Assembly (NCBI GenBank): GCA_030682255.1 | Contig: JAUXOK010000027.1 | Location: 62,001 to 126,000, forward strand | Length of the DNA stretch: 64,000 nt | Direction of reading: 5' to 3' | DNA from: Bacteroidota bacterium | Lineage (GTDB): Bacteria > Bacteroidota > Bacteroidia > NS11-12g > UBA955 | Part shown: piece after piece, positions 41,946 to 50,910 of the stretch | Layout of the letters: each line of letters starts with the position of its first letter | How positions within the stretch are numbered: the first letter of the stretch is position 1 | Position numbers and translations under genes: made by a program | Notes under the pieces: model-generated | Databases searched by the model: none | Told to the model about the DNA's origin: nothing | What the model saw: the letters and a program-made list of their open reading frames with translations, nothing else

Positions 41946-43862
41946 ATGCTTACTTTAAATGAACTTTCGTTTGACTTTGGTGGACGATACTTATACAGAG
42001 ATGTAAATTGGCAAATAAAGCCAGGAGAGAGAATAGGATTAGTTGGTCAGAATGGCACAGGAAAATCTACAATACTTAGAATTATTACTGGTGAATATCA
42101 GCCAACTGAAGGCACTTTGTCCAAAGCAAAGGATTGTACAATTGGTTTTTTAAATCAAGATTTATTAAGCTATGAAAGTAATGAGAGCATCTTCAATGTT
42201 GCCCTTCAAGCTTTTGATAAAGCCCTTCAATTACAAAAAGAAATTGATGAAATTATGCTGCGTTTAGAATATGATTATTCTGACGAAGTGCTAAATGCTC
42301 TCGGAAATAAACAAGAAGAATTTGAAGCTTTAGACGGCTACAATATTCAGTTTAAAACCGAAGAAATATTAGAAGGTCTTGGATTTAAAACAGCTGATTT
42401 AAAAAGACCCTTGTCTGAATTTAGCGGTGGATGGCGAATGAGGGTAATGTTAGCAAAACTTTTACTACAAAATCCCAAATTATTATTATTAGATGAACCA
42501 ACGAATCACTTGGATTTACCATCTATTGAATGGTTGGAAGTATATTTACAATCTTATGAAGGAACCGTTATGATTGTTTCTCACGATAGACATTTTTTAA
42601 ATAAAATGGTCTCCAAAATTGTGGAAGTAGCTAACAAAAAAGTATACCAATACACCGGTAATTACTCTAAATATCTCGAACAAAAAGCAGAAAGAGATGA
42701 ATTGCAACAAAGAGCTTTTGATAATCAACAATCATTCATCAAACAACAAGAAAAATTAATTGACAGATTTAAAGCCAAAGCAAGTAAAGCTACGATGGCT
42801 CAAAGTAGGATGAAAATGTTGGAGAAAATTGATAGAATTGAAGAAGTGCAAAATGATGATGCTGTTATGAATCTTAAATTCAAAGTGAAACAACAGCCAG
42901 GCAAAGTCATCATTGATTTAAAGAACATTAACAAAAGTTACGGAGATCAAATGATTTTTGATAACATGAGTGCTCAGATTTTAAGAGGCGATAAAATAGC
43001 TTTGATAGGTGCCAACGGAAAAGGTAAATCAACCCTGCTTAGAATTATAGATCAAAGTGAGGATGTTCAAAACGGAACTATTGTGTATGGTCATAATGTT
43101 CAAAAAACATTTTATGCACAGCATCAATTAGAGTCATTGAATGTTAATAATGAAATTTTAGAAGAGCTTTCTCAAATGGGGTCAACTAAGCTAGAAAGCG
43201 AGTTACGTACTATTTTAGGTTGTTTTCTATTTTCAGGAGATGATGCCTATAAAAAAATTAAAGTTTTAAGCGGTGGCGAAAAAGCTAGGGTGGCTTTGGC
43301 CAAAACTCTTGTTTATGAAGCAAATTTTCTTTTGTTAGATGAACCGACCAATCACTTGGATATTCAGAGTATGAATAATTTAATTCAGGCTTTGCAGGAA
43401 TATGAAGGTACTTTTATCACCGTTTCACACGATAGGTTTTTTATATCGCAAATTGCCAATAAAATTTGGTGGATAGAAGATGATATCATAAAAGAATACT
43501 TAGGTACTTATGATGAATGGAAATATTTTATGCAACAAAGAGAACTTGCAGAAAAAAATAATCCATCCGAAAACAAAAAACAATTAGCCAAAGAAAAGGA
43601 GAAAGAAAAAAGTATTGTTAACGAAGCAAAACCAGATAACAATGATAAGCAGAGGAAACAAATTCAAAATCAGTTAACTATAATTGAAAATGATTTGGAA
43701 GATCTTAAAAAAGAAAAAGTAAAACTCGAACAACTATTATCAAATATTTCAGATGCCAAAGAGATTGGCACAATTTCTGAACAATTTAAAGCTATTGAAG
43801 ACCAGATTAAACTCAAAAATACTGAGTTTGAAGAAGTTTTCGAACAATTATTAAGTTTTTAA
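41946..43862 (+). CDS. ABC-F family ATP-binding protein
   Basis: 638 residues with two fused ABC ATPase domains and no membrane segments. Walker A sites are GQNGTGKST and GANGKGKST. Signature and Walker B are LSEFSGGWRMRVML with LLLLDEPTNHLD, and VLSGGEKARVAL with LLLDEPTNHLD. A linker coiled coil (about 240-300) joins the two, and a C-terminal coiled coil (about 560-638) resembles the ABC_tran_CTD tail. ABC-F proteins act at the ribosome E site; this one is closest in layout to Uup. DUF5103/Plug follows by 3 bp. Confidence 0.93.
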   Translation: MLTLNELSFDFGGRYLYRDVNWQIKPGERIGLVGQNGTGKSTILRIITGEYQPTEGTLSKAKDCTIGFLNQDLLSYESNESIFNVALQAFDKALQLQKEIDEIMLRLEYDYSDEVLNALGNKQEEFEALDGYNIQFKTEEILEGLGFKTADLKRPLSEFSGGWRMRVMLAKLLLQNPKLLLLDEPTNHLDLPSIEWLEVYLQSYEGTVMIVSHDRHFLNKMVSKIVEVANKKVYQYTGNYSKYLEQKAERDELQQRAFDNQQSFIKQQEKLIDRFKAKASKATMAQSRMKMLEKIDRIEEVQNDDAVMNLKFKVKQQPGKVIIDLKNINKSYGDQMIFDNMSAQILRGDKIALIGANGKGKSTLLRIIDQSEDVQNGTIVYGHNVQKTFYAQHQLESLNVNNEILEELSQMGSTKLESELRTILGCFLFSGDDAYKKIKVLSGGEKARVALAKTLVYEANFLLLDEPTNHLDIQSMNNLIQALQEYEGTFITVSHDRFFISQIANKIWWIEDDIIKEYLGTYDEWKYFMQQRELAEKNNPSENKKQLAKEKEKEKSIVNEAKPDNNDKQRKQIQNQLTIIENDLEDLKKEKVKLEQLLSNISDAKEIGTISEQFKAIEDQIKLKNTEFEEVFEQLLSF

Positions 43863-43865
43863 AAC

Positions 43866-45131
43866 ATGATTAAACAACTAACAACCTTACTAATTTTGTT
43901 TTTGTCTTTACAGATAAATGCAGCTTATTTACCTTTGCAATACACTAATTCAGTTTATGAAAGTAGTATTAAAACAGTAATTTTAAGACACCAAAATTCA
44001 TTAGAACGTTTTCCTGCCATCGACTTGAATAGCTCGCAACAAATGGTACTTGAGTTTGACGATTTGATGCCTGAAAACGATGATTTTCAATTTACATTTA
44101 TTCATTGTTCGGCTGATTGGCAACCATCAAATCTTCGTAAAAATGAATATTTAAGTGGGAATTTTTTTGAAAATGTTTTGAATTATTCGTTCTCTACTGC
44201 TACATTTCAGGTGTTTACACATTACAACGTGCCTTTTCCTACAAATGAGATGAAGCCAATTCTTTCTGGTAATTATTTACTGTTAGTTTATAGAAATTTT
44301 GATGAGAGTGATATTGTCCTAAGCAGAAGATTTATGGTAGTGGATGATAAGTTTGTTATAACTCCTTCTGTTAAAATTGCATCCAATGCTAGTGATAGAT
44401 TTACATCTCAAGAGGTAGATTTTACAGTTAATATTGGCGAAAATAGAGTGCCAAATCCTATGATGGACATTAAAACTACCATCATGCAAAATTTAAGATG
44501 GGACAATGCAATATTTGATTTAAAGCCACGTTTTATTAATGGCAAAATTTTAGATTATAATTATGAATCTGGTAATTTATTTTTAGGAGGCAACGAGTTT
44601 AGATTTTTTGATATTCGCAATTTGAGGTTTTTGAGTTTTAATGTTAGAAGAAAATACATGGAAGAAAATTTAAAAAATGCAGTTTTATACAATGATGCAA
44701 CCAAAATGAATTTACCCTACTTGCAAATGATAGATTTTAATGGAAAAATTGTTGTAGATAACAGAGATGGTGGATTGAAGGGTGAGATTGAAAGTGATTA
44801 TGCCAAAGTGCATTTTACATTCATCAGCGATAAGTTAGAAAAAGATGTGTATATATTTGGTGAAATTTCAGATTGGCAAATAAAAGAAGAATTTAAAATG
44901 GAATGGAACGAAAAATTTCTGCAATACGAAAAGTCTATGATGTTAAAACAGGCTTACTACAATTATTATTATGTTACTCCAAATGATAAAGGACAAGCAG
45001 AATTAAAATACACTGAAAATAATTTTAGTAACACAGAAAATGATTATCACATCATGGTGTATCACAAAAATCAATTTATGCAGTATGACGAATTATTAGG
45101 TACAGTTTATGCCAATTCGATGAAAAAATAG
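43866..45131 (+). CDS. Type IX secretion system Plug protein (DUF5103)
   Basis: 421 residues with a signal peptide (MIKQLTTLLILFLSLQINA). The DUF5103 pattern is visible as DDLMPENDDFQFTFIHCSAD, WQPSNLRKNEYL, FRFFDIRNLRFLSFNVRRK and a C-terminal Ig/CBM48-like module (KDVYIFGEISDWQ to NYYYVTPND). The Plug seals the SprA translocon on the periplasmic side in Flavobacterium johnsoniae. PorX follows by 3 bp. The N-terminal and Ig parts are recognised by pattern, not by search. Confidence 0.87.
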   Translation: MIKQLTTLLILFLSLQINAAYLPLQYTNSVYESSIKTVILRHQNSLERFPAIDLNSSQQMVLEFDDLMPENDDFQFTFIHCSADWQPSNLRKNEYLSGNFFENVLNYSFSTATFQVFTHYNVPFPTNEMKPILSGNYLLLVYRNFDESDIVLSRRFMVVDDKFVITPSVKIASNASDRFTSQEVDFTVNIGENRVPNPMMDIKTTIMQNLRWDNAIFDLKPRFINGKILDYNYESGNLFLGGNEFRFFDIRNLRFLSFNVRRKYMEENLKNAVLYNDATKMNLPYLQMIDFNGKIVVDNRDGGLKGEIESDYAKVHFTFISDKLEKDVYIFGEISDWQIKEEFKMEWNEKFLQYEKSMMLKQAYYNYYYVTPNDKGQAELKYTENNFSNTENDYHIMVYHKNQFMQYDELLGTVYANSMKK

Positions 45132-45134
45132 AAA

Positions 45135-46694
45135 ATGAGTTTAGATAAAATAAAAATCCTGTGGGCGGATGACGAAATTGATTTGTTAAAACCACACATT
45201 CTTTTCCTTGAACAAAAAGGATATGAAATAATTACGGTTAACAACGGTAATAGCGCCATAGCCAAAACCATCAGCGATAAACCAGATATTGTCTTTTTAG
45301 ATGAGAATATGCCCGGCATTAGTGGCTTAGAGACACTGAAGCAAATCAAAGCCATTGAGAATGATATTAAAGTGGTAATGATTACTAAAAGCGAAGAGGA
45401 ATATATCATGGAAGATGCCATTGGTTCTCAAATTGCAGATTATTTAATTAAACCAGTTAATCCCAATCAAATTCTACATTCCATAAAAAAATTGGTTGAT
45501 AAAAGTCGTTTGGTTAATCAAAAAACCAATCAGAATTATCAACAAGATTTTCAAAACCTAAGCATGATGTTGATGGGAAATAGCAGCTTTGATGAATGGA
45601 AAGAAGTGTATAATAAATTGATTTATTGGGAGCTAGAACTTGGTAAATCTACCGACAAAAGTATGAATATGATTTATGAAAGTCAGAAAAAGGAAGCTAA
45701 CCATGGTTTCAGTAAATTCATCGAAAAAAACTACATCTCATATTTAAATCCCACAGGAGACAACGGACCTGTGATGAGTAATAATCTATTCAGGAGAAAA
45801 ATTGTGCCTCATATTAGTGCCGAAATCCCCACTTTTTTTATTTTGATAGATAATTTAAGATTAGATCAATGGCGAACCATAGCACCAATCATCAAAGAGA
45901 AGTTTAAAATATTAGAAGACGATCAATATTTATCTATTTTGCCTACAACAACTCAGTATTGTCGAAATGCCATTTTTAGTGGATTATTGCCTTCTGAGAT
46001 AGAAAAAAGATTTCCTAACAAATGGAGCAACGATGAAGATGAGGGCGGAAAAAATAATTTTGAGCAAGACTTTTTCAACGATATGTTATCACGATTGAGA
46101 GTGACAGGTAAAAGTAGTTATACCAAAGTTACCAATTTAGATGGTGGAAAAAATATGGTTGAAGACATTAAGAATATGTTTAAAAACGAAATTAATGTCA
46201 TTGTCTATAATTTTGTGGATGCCTTCAGTCATGCGCGTACTGATGTTAGTATCATCAAGGAATTGGCAGAAGACGAAGCTGCATACCGTTCAGTTACTGA
46301 AAGTTGGTTTAAACATTCTCCATTATGGGAAGCGATGCAATTAATATCTGAAAAGAAATGCAAAGTTATTATATCCACAGACCATGGTTCAGTAAGGGTA
46401 GACAAACCTGTTAAAGTAATAGGCGATAAAAATACCAATACTAATTTAAGGTATAAACAAGGCAAGAATCTATCTTATGATGCCAAAGAAGTGTTTGAAA
46501 TCAAAAAACCGGAATTGGCTTTTTTGCCAAAGGTAAATGTCAGTCAGGCTTATGTAATTTGTAAAGAAGATGATTTTTTTGCCTATCCTAATAATTACAA
46601 TTACTATGTCAAATATTATTCAAATACTTTTCAGCATGGCGGCATATCGATGGAAGAAATGATTATTCCTTTTGTTGTTTTAGAATCTCGATAA
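45135..46694 (+). CDS. porX: PorX: response regulator fused to PglZ/alkaline phosphatase-like domain
   Basis: 519 residues. The receiver domain (1-120) has the acidic pocket ADDE and phospho-acceptor Asp56 in VFLDENMPG, Thr/Lys in VVMITKSEEE. A helical linker (about 130-210) precedes the PglZ/alkaline phosphatase-fold domain: TFFILIDNLRLDQWR, LPTTTQYCRNAIFSG, IVYNFVDAFSHARTD and IISTDHGSVRVDKP carry metal-binding Asp and His. PorX with PorY controls type IX secretion in Porphyromonas. It lies 3 bp after Plug, so ABC-F, Plug and PorX form a likely operon. Confidence 0.94.
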   Translation: MSLDKIKILWADDEIDLLKPHILFLEQKGYEIITVNNGNSAIAKTISDKPDIVFLDENMPGISGLETLKQIKAIENDIKVVMITKSEEEYIMEDAIGSQIADYLIKPVNPNQILHSIKKLVDKSRLVNQKTNQNYQQDFQNLSMMLMGNSSFDEWKEVYNKLIYWELELGKSTDKSMNMIYESQKKEANHGFSKFIEKNYISYLNPTGDNGPVMSNNLFRRKIVPHISAEIPTFFILIDNLRLDQWRTIAPIIKEKFKILEDDQYLSILPTTTQYCRNAIFSGLLPSEIEKRFPNKWSNDEDEGGKNNFEQDFFNDMLSRLRVTGKSSYTKVTNLDGGKNMVEDIKNMFKNEINVIVYNFVDAFSHARTDVSIIKELAEDEAAYRSVTESWFKHSPLWEAMQLISEKKCKVIISTDHGSVRVDKPVKVIGDKNTNTNLRYKQGKNLSYDAKEVFEIKKPELAFLPKVNVSQAYVICKEDDFFAYPNNYNYYVKYYSNTFQHGGISMEEMIIPFVVLESR

Positions 46695-46711
46695 AATTTT
46701 TTGTATAAATA

Positions 46712-46742
46712 TTTGTTAATGAAATATTTTATTGTATTTTTG
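46712..46742 (+). promoter_or_regulatory. Complete Bacteroidota-type promoter
   Basis: -33 TTTG at 46712-46715, a 19-bp spacer, and -7 TATTTTTG at 46735-46742. It is the best full match to TTTG-N19-TAnnTTTG that I saw in the window; it is 21 bp upstream of the 47-residue gene. Confidence 0.7.
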
Positions 46743-46763
46743 CAAACTCAATTTTAAAAAATC

Positions 46764-46907
46764 ATGGCAGTTACTAGACTTAAAAGAAAAGATAGAAGAA
46801 ACAAAGAGTTTACTAGAATTAGAAAAACTAATTTAAAAAACGTTAAACAATTAGTTTATATTCAATCACCATACAAAGAAGTGTCTGGTATTGTTATAGA
46901 AGACTGA
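46764..46907 (+). CDS. 47-residue highly basic small protein, unknown
   Basis: Frame of 47 codons (MAVTRLKRKDRRNKEFTRIR, then KTNLKNVKQLVYIQSPYKEV and SGIVIED). The first 25 residues hold about a dozen Lys/Arg, suggesting RNA or ribosome binding; the last 15 look beta. It has its own promoter (46712-46742) and a strong terminator (46939-46963), which argues for a real and probably well-expressed gene. I cannot name the family. It is not a ribosomal protein I recognise. Confidence 0.75.
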   Translation: MAVTRLKRKDRRNKEFTRIRKTNLKNVKQLVYIQSPYKEVSGIVIED

Positions 46908-46938
46908 TAAATTATTTTTATTACATTAAACATATTTG

Positions 46939-46963
46939 AACCCGCTTTTTGAGCGGGTTTTTT
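46939..46963 (+). terminator. Rho-independent terminator of the 47-residue gene
   Basis: Stem AACCCGC (46939-46945) / GCGGGTT (46953-46959), 7-nt loop, followed by T6. Confidence 0.9.
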
Positions 46964-47192
46964 GTTTGGTATATACTTTGGGAAAAATTCAAATAATTCC
47001 CTTGCAACATTTCCTCTTTTTCGGTGTCTTATTATTATTTAATTTATAAATCAAACTAGTATGATTGCTGTTTTTACCATTCACAAAAAAAAACACGCCA
47101 TTCCTAAAAAATAAAATTATTGCCGATGATTTAGAATGATATTTGAAGTGTATTTAAAATATAAGACATTTAAATAAACTTGAAAACTTAAT
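46964..47192. other. Intergenic spacer without a gene
   Basis: AT-rich spacer between two terminators. I see no ORF with a plausible ribosome binding site and no repeats. Confidence 0.4.
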
Positions 47193-47221
47193 AAAAACGG
47201 GAGTATTACACTTCCGTTTTT
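47193..47221 (-). terminator. Terminator of the GH3/serine hydrolase gene
   Basis: 12-bp stem AAAAACGGGAGT (47193-47204) / ACTTCCGTTTTT (47210-47221) with one G-U pair and a 5-nt loop, just after the stop of the minus-strand gene. Confidence 0.8.
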
Positions 47222-47229
47222 TTTATGCC

Positions 47230-50085
47230 TCACAATCCAATAGATTTATACAAAAGGTCTTGAATCTTTGTTCGGTAATTACCATTGATTAATTCTTTAT
47301 TTTCTTCGTCAGGGCAAATGCGGTTGCTTAAAAACACAAAAACTAAATTGTATTTTGGATCTACCCAAGTGCAAGTGCCTGTAAAACCAGTATGACCAAA
47401 TGTTAATGGACTACCATAAATACTCGAAGGACTTGTTTTGCCACTGAAATCGGGTTTGTCGAAACCCAACCCTCTGCGACTATCATTTCTTTGATAAACC
47501 GTAAATTTTTGAATGGTGCTAGATTGAATGTATTGTTTGCCATTATACATGCCGCCATCGTTCAGCATTTGCATTAATATAGCCAAATCTTGTGCGGTAG
47601 AAAAAACACCCGCATGTCCGCTCACACCGCCTAACATTGCCGCACCTGGGTCGTGCACATAGCCACAAATCTCCTGCTGACGAAACAAACGGTCTTGTTG
47701 GGTTGGGGCAATGTTTTTTAAATCGTGGGTTTTCCAAGGATTGTAGCCAATATTTCGAAGTCCCATGGGTTGATAAAAGTTCTGATAAACAAATTCATCC
47801 AAAGGCTTTCCACTGATACGCTCAACCACCAATTGCATCAACATCATGCTTAAATCGCTATAACGGTATGTCTTGGATTCAAGTTCGGAAGAGAAAATAC
47901 GTTTATATAATGTGTCTTTATTAGCTCTAAGCATAAAGAAATTATCAGCCACTTTGATACAAAAAGCGGAATCTTCTTTGCTGCAATAAATGCTGTCAAT
48001 ATAGGGAAGGGTTTCTTTATAAAAAGGAATCCATGCTTTTAAGCCGGCTCTGTGTTGCAGGATGTCGCTGATAATTAAATTAGCTTTGTTGGTGTTTTTG
48101 AGTTCTGGTAAATAATAAGCTAAGGTTTGTGAAAGGTTAAGTTTGCCATCGTCATAAAGTTTCATAACGGATAGGGTAGTGGCAGCTATTTTGGTAATAG
48201 ATGCAATGTCATAAATGGTGCTATCGTTTACTTTTTTCTTTTTGTCGTAGTTTAAATGTCCAAAAGCTTCGTTGTAAATCACTTGCCCATCTTTTAATGC
48301 AATGATGCGACAACCTGGTGCCCCTTTTTTATCAATCAACTGTTTGGCAATTGGTGCAATGTTTTTTAAAATATTGGTATCAACTCCCATAACATTGGCT
48401 TTAAAACCTTTGGTAGTTGGCAAATCTATAGAGGGTATTTGAATACTGATTTTCACTGGAAGTTGACTTTTGTTTTTCAGTTTACCATAAATCAAATCAG
48501 CACTGGCTTTTTGATAAAAAGTTTCATCTTCATAAGCATTAATCAATGTGATATTGCCATTAAATTTACTTAAAACATAAGGCGAAGCAAAATTCACCAA
48601 AACTATTTTTTTAGTTTTAGCCAATTGATTGATCCAAACAATGTCTGAATTTTCGAACCCTGCTGTTTGTTGATTCCACACTTTTGGCTGATGTAAACTG
48701 ATGACAATGTTTTTATACGATGATAATTCTATAAACAATTGATTTTGTTTGCTAATAGGAATGCTTTTAGGTACTCTAACAAAATGAATGTTTTGATGTT
48801 TTTTAAGATGCTTTTCCCAAGTTGATGGCGATAAATCTCCAATTGCAATTACCATGGTTTTGTTGTTATTATCTAATGGAATCAATTTTTTTGCATCTTG
48901 AACCAAGGTGACCGCTTGATTGGCAACATTTTGAAGCAATTCATCATATTGTTGGTTTAATAAATCAGCGTTAAGTTTGGTTAAGTCAATAGGTTTGTAG
49001 TGGTCTAATCCTGCAAATTGTTTCCAATACAATATTTTTGCAACTCTTTTGTTTAATTCATCTTCTGTAATTTGTCCATTTAAAATGGCGTTTTTAATTA
49101 ACGAAATAGCAAGAGGCACATTTTCGCTAAACAATAAAATATCGTTGCCTGCTAAAAAAGCCTCTAAATCTACATAGCCTGGGGTAAAGTGTTTGGCAAC
49201 ACCTTTCATGTTGAGTGCATCTGTAAAAACCAATCCTTGGAAATTGAGTTCTTTTTTCAATAACGTATCAATCACATATTTAGATAATGACGTTGAGCGA
49301 TTGGGGCGATTGTCTAGTGCCGGGTAATGAATATGTGCCACCATGATAGAGGCTACTCCGTCTTTGATTAAATATTTAAATGGATATAATTCAAGGGTGT
49401 CAATTTCTGATTTGGATTTGTTTACAACAGGTAAATCGTGGTGAGAATCTACACCCACATCGCCATGACCCGGAAAATGCTTGGCGCATGATAAAACACC
49501 TTCGCTCATCATACCTTTGCTGTATGCTGCACCATATTTTGCAACTTTCTCTTTGCTGTCTCCAAAAGAACGAAACCCAATGATAGGATTTTTGGGATTG
49601 TTGTTGATGTCAATATCTGGGGCAAAATTTATATGTATGCCCAGTCTTTTGCATTGTTGTGCAATGGCTACACCAACTTTATACACCAAAGAATCCGAAT
49701 TCAAAGCACCCATGGTTATTGAATAAGGAAATTTTTGAGTTTTTTGAAGTCTCATTGATAAACCCCATTCGCCATCAATACCAACCATCAGAGGTGTTTT
49801 AGAAATAGATTGGTAATAATTGGTTAAGTATGCTTGCTTAAGAGGGTCGTTTTGAAAAAAAATCAAACCGCCAATGTGGTAATTTGTAATTAGGTTTTCA
49901 ATTTGAATGGTATGGTCTACGCCTTTGTTAGAGTATGCCGCCACCATAAACAATTGACCAATTTTTTCATCCAAACTCATGTTTTTTAATTGGTAATCGT
50001 GCCAAAAAACAGCGTTTTGGGCATTGACCTTAAAAAAACATGCAGTTAAGCAAAATAGGAGAGTGAAATATTTACAAAATCTCAA
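47230..50085 (-). CDS. Glycoside hydrolase family 3 (NagZ-like) fused to a serine hydrolase/beta-lactamase domain
   Basis: 951 residues with a signal peptide (FTLLFCLTACFFKVNAQ). The GH3 domain (about 30-360) has the NagZ motif KHFPGHGDVGVDSHHDLPVV and MVGIDGEWGLSMRL. A GH3 C-terminal-like region follows (about 370-560). The serine hydrolase domain (about 580-951) has the nucleophile SxxK in YDIASITKIAATT, YRYSDLSMM at the YxN position, and HTGFTGT. This suggests peptidoglycan recycling or turnover: beta-N-acetylglucosaminidase plus amide/ester hydrolase. The start is TTG (50085), 3 bp after the hydratase stop; no ATG precedes the signal peptide. Substrate is inferred. Confidence 0.9.
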   Translation of the reverse strand: MRFCKYFTLLFCLTACFFKVNAQNAVFWHDYQLKNMSLDEKIGQLFMVAAYSNKGVDHTIQIENLITNYHIGGLIFFQNDPLKQAYLTNYYQSISKTPLMVGIDGEWGLSMRLQKTQKFPYSITMGALNSDSLVYKVGVAIAQQCKRLGIHINFAPDIDINNNPKNPIIGFRSFGDSKEKVAKYGAAYSKGMMSEGVLSCAKHFPGHGDVGVDSHHDLPVVNKSKSEIDTLELYPFKYLIKDGVASIMVAHIHYPALDNRPNRSTSLSKYVIDTLLKKELNFQGLVFTDALNMKGVAKHFTPGYVDLEAFLAGNDILLFSENVPLAISLIKNAILNGQITEDELNKRVAKILYWKQFAGLDHYKPIDLTKLNADLLNQQYDELLQNVANQAVTLVQDAKKLIPLDNNNKTMVIAIGDLSPSTWEKHLKKHQNIHFVRVPKSIPISKQNQLFIELSSYKNIVISLHQPKVWNQQTAGFENSDIVWINQLAKTKKIVLVNFASPYVLSKFNGNITLINAYEDETFYQKASADLIYGKLKNKSQLPVKISIQIPSIDLPTTKGFKANVMGVDTNILKNIAPIAKQLIDKKGAPGCRIIALKDGQVIYNEAFGHLNYDKKKKVNDSTIYDIASITKIAATTLSVMKLYDDGKLNLSQTLAYYLPELKNTNKANLIISDILQHRAGLKAWIPFYKETLPYIDSIYCSKEDSAFCIKVADNFFMLRANKDTLYKRIFSSELESKTYRYSDLSMMLMQLVVERISGKPLDEFVYQNFYQPMGLRNIGYNPWKTHDLKNIAPTQQDRLFRQQEICGYVHDPGAAMLGGVSGHAGVFSTAQDLAILMQMLNDGGMYNGKQYIQSSTIQKFTVYQRNDSRRGLGFDKPDFSGKTSPSSIYGSPLTFGHTGFTGTCTWVDPKYNLVFVFLSNRICPDEENKELINGNYRTKIQDLLYKSIGL

Positions 50086-50088
50086 TGT

Positions 50089-50865
50089 TTACGATTGTTT
50101 AAATTCAGGTTTTCTTTTGTTTAAAAAAGCATCCGTGCCTTCTTTAAAATCAGCAGTGCCAAAAGCGTGCCCAAATTCCTCAATCTCCGTTTGAAAGCCA
50201 TCAACACCATCTTTATAAAAATCATTTACACAATTAATCACCTTTGCGATTGCAGAAGGCGATTTTGTATTAATTTTCTTAAGTATTTCAAAACATCTTG
50301 GTAAAAGGTCTTCGATTGGTACAACATCATTCACCAGTCTGTATTCTAGGGCTTCGTTAGCCGAAATAGCATCAGCAGTTAGTAAAAGTTCAATGGCTTT
50401 TCCTTTGCCTACCAATTGAATCAATCTTTGAGTGCCACCATAACCTGGAGGTACGCCTAAATTGACTTCTGGTTGACCGAACTTAGCGTTTTCAGAGGCA
50501 ATTCTGATATGACAAGCCATAGCCAACTCGCAACCGCCACCTAAAGCAAAACCATTGACAGCAGCTATAACAGGTTTTCGAGATTGTTCGATGGTATTCA
50601 TTACTTCATGTCCATCAGCAGACATTTTTGTACCTTGTTTAACATCAAAATTTACAAATTCTGAAATATCTGCACCAGCAGCAAAAGCTTTAGAACCACT
50701 TCCAGTTAGAATAATACCAGAAATTTCTTTATCATCTTGCGCCAAAGAAACAGCATTTTTTATTTCCTGCAAGGTTTCAATATTCAAAGCGTTGAGCTTA
50801 GATTCACGGTTAATCTTAATCGTTAATATGTTGTTTTCTAATTCGGTGATAATATTATTGTACAT
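50089..50865 (-). CDS. Enoyl-CoA hydratase/isomerase family protein
   Basis: 258 residues of the crotonase fold. The oxyanion-hole segment is SGSKAFAAGADISEF. GFALGGGCELAMACHIRIAS provides the second oxyanion NH and a catalytic-type Glu. FGQPEVNLGVPPGYGGTQRL provides the second catalytic-type Glu and its continuation. This matches a hydratase in beta-oxidation or a related acyl-CoA pathway; specificity is not readable. A TAAATTTG element (complement of 50873-50880) is only 7 bp before the ATG. It is followed by the GH3 fusion after 3 bp. Confidence 0.93.
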   Translation of the reverse strand: MYNNIITELENNILTIKINRESKLNALNIETLQEIKNAVSLAQDDKEISGIILTGSGSKAFAAGADISEFVNFDVKQGTKMSADGHEVMNTIEQSRKPVIAAVNGFALGGGCELAMACHIRIASENAKFGQPEVNLGVPPGYGGTQRLIQLVGKGKAIELLLTADAISANEALEYRLVNDVVPIEDLLPRCFEILKKINTKSPSAIAKVINCVNDFYKDGVDGFQTEIEEFGHAFGTADFKEGTDAFLNKRKPEFKQS

Positions 50866-50872
50866 AGTGTTG

Positions 50873-50880
50873 CAAATTTA
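50873..50880 (-). promoter_or_regulatory. -7 promoter element of the enoyl-CoA hydratase unit
   Basis: The complement reads TAAATTTG (TAnnTTTG); it ends 7 bp before the ATG, so the leader is very short. Confidence 0.45.
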
Positions 50881-50910
50881 TGATAAAAATAGTAATCTTG
50901 TAGACAACTA

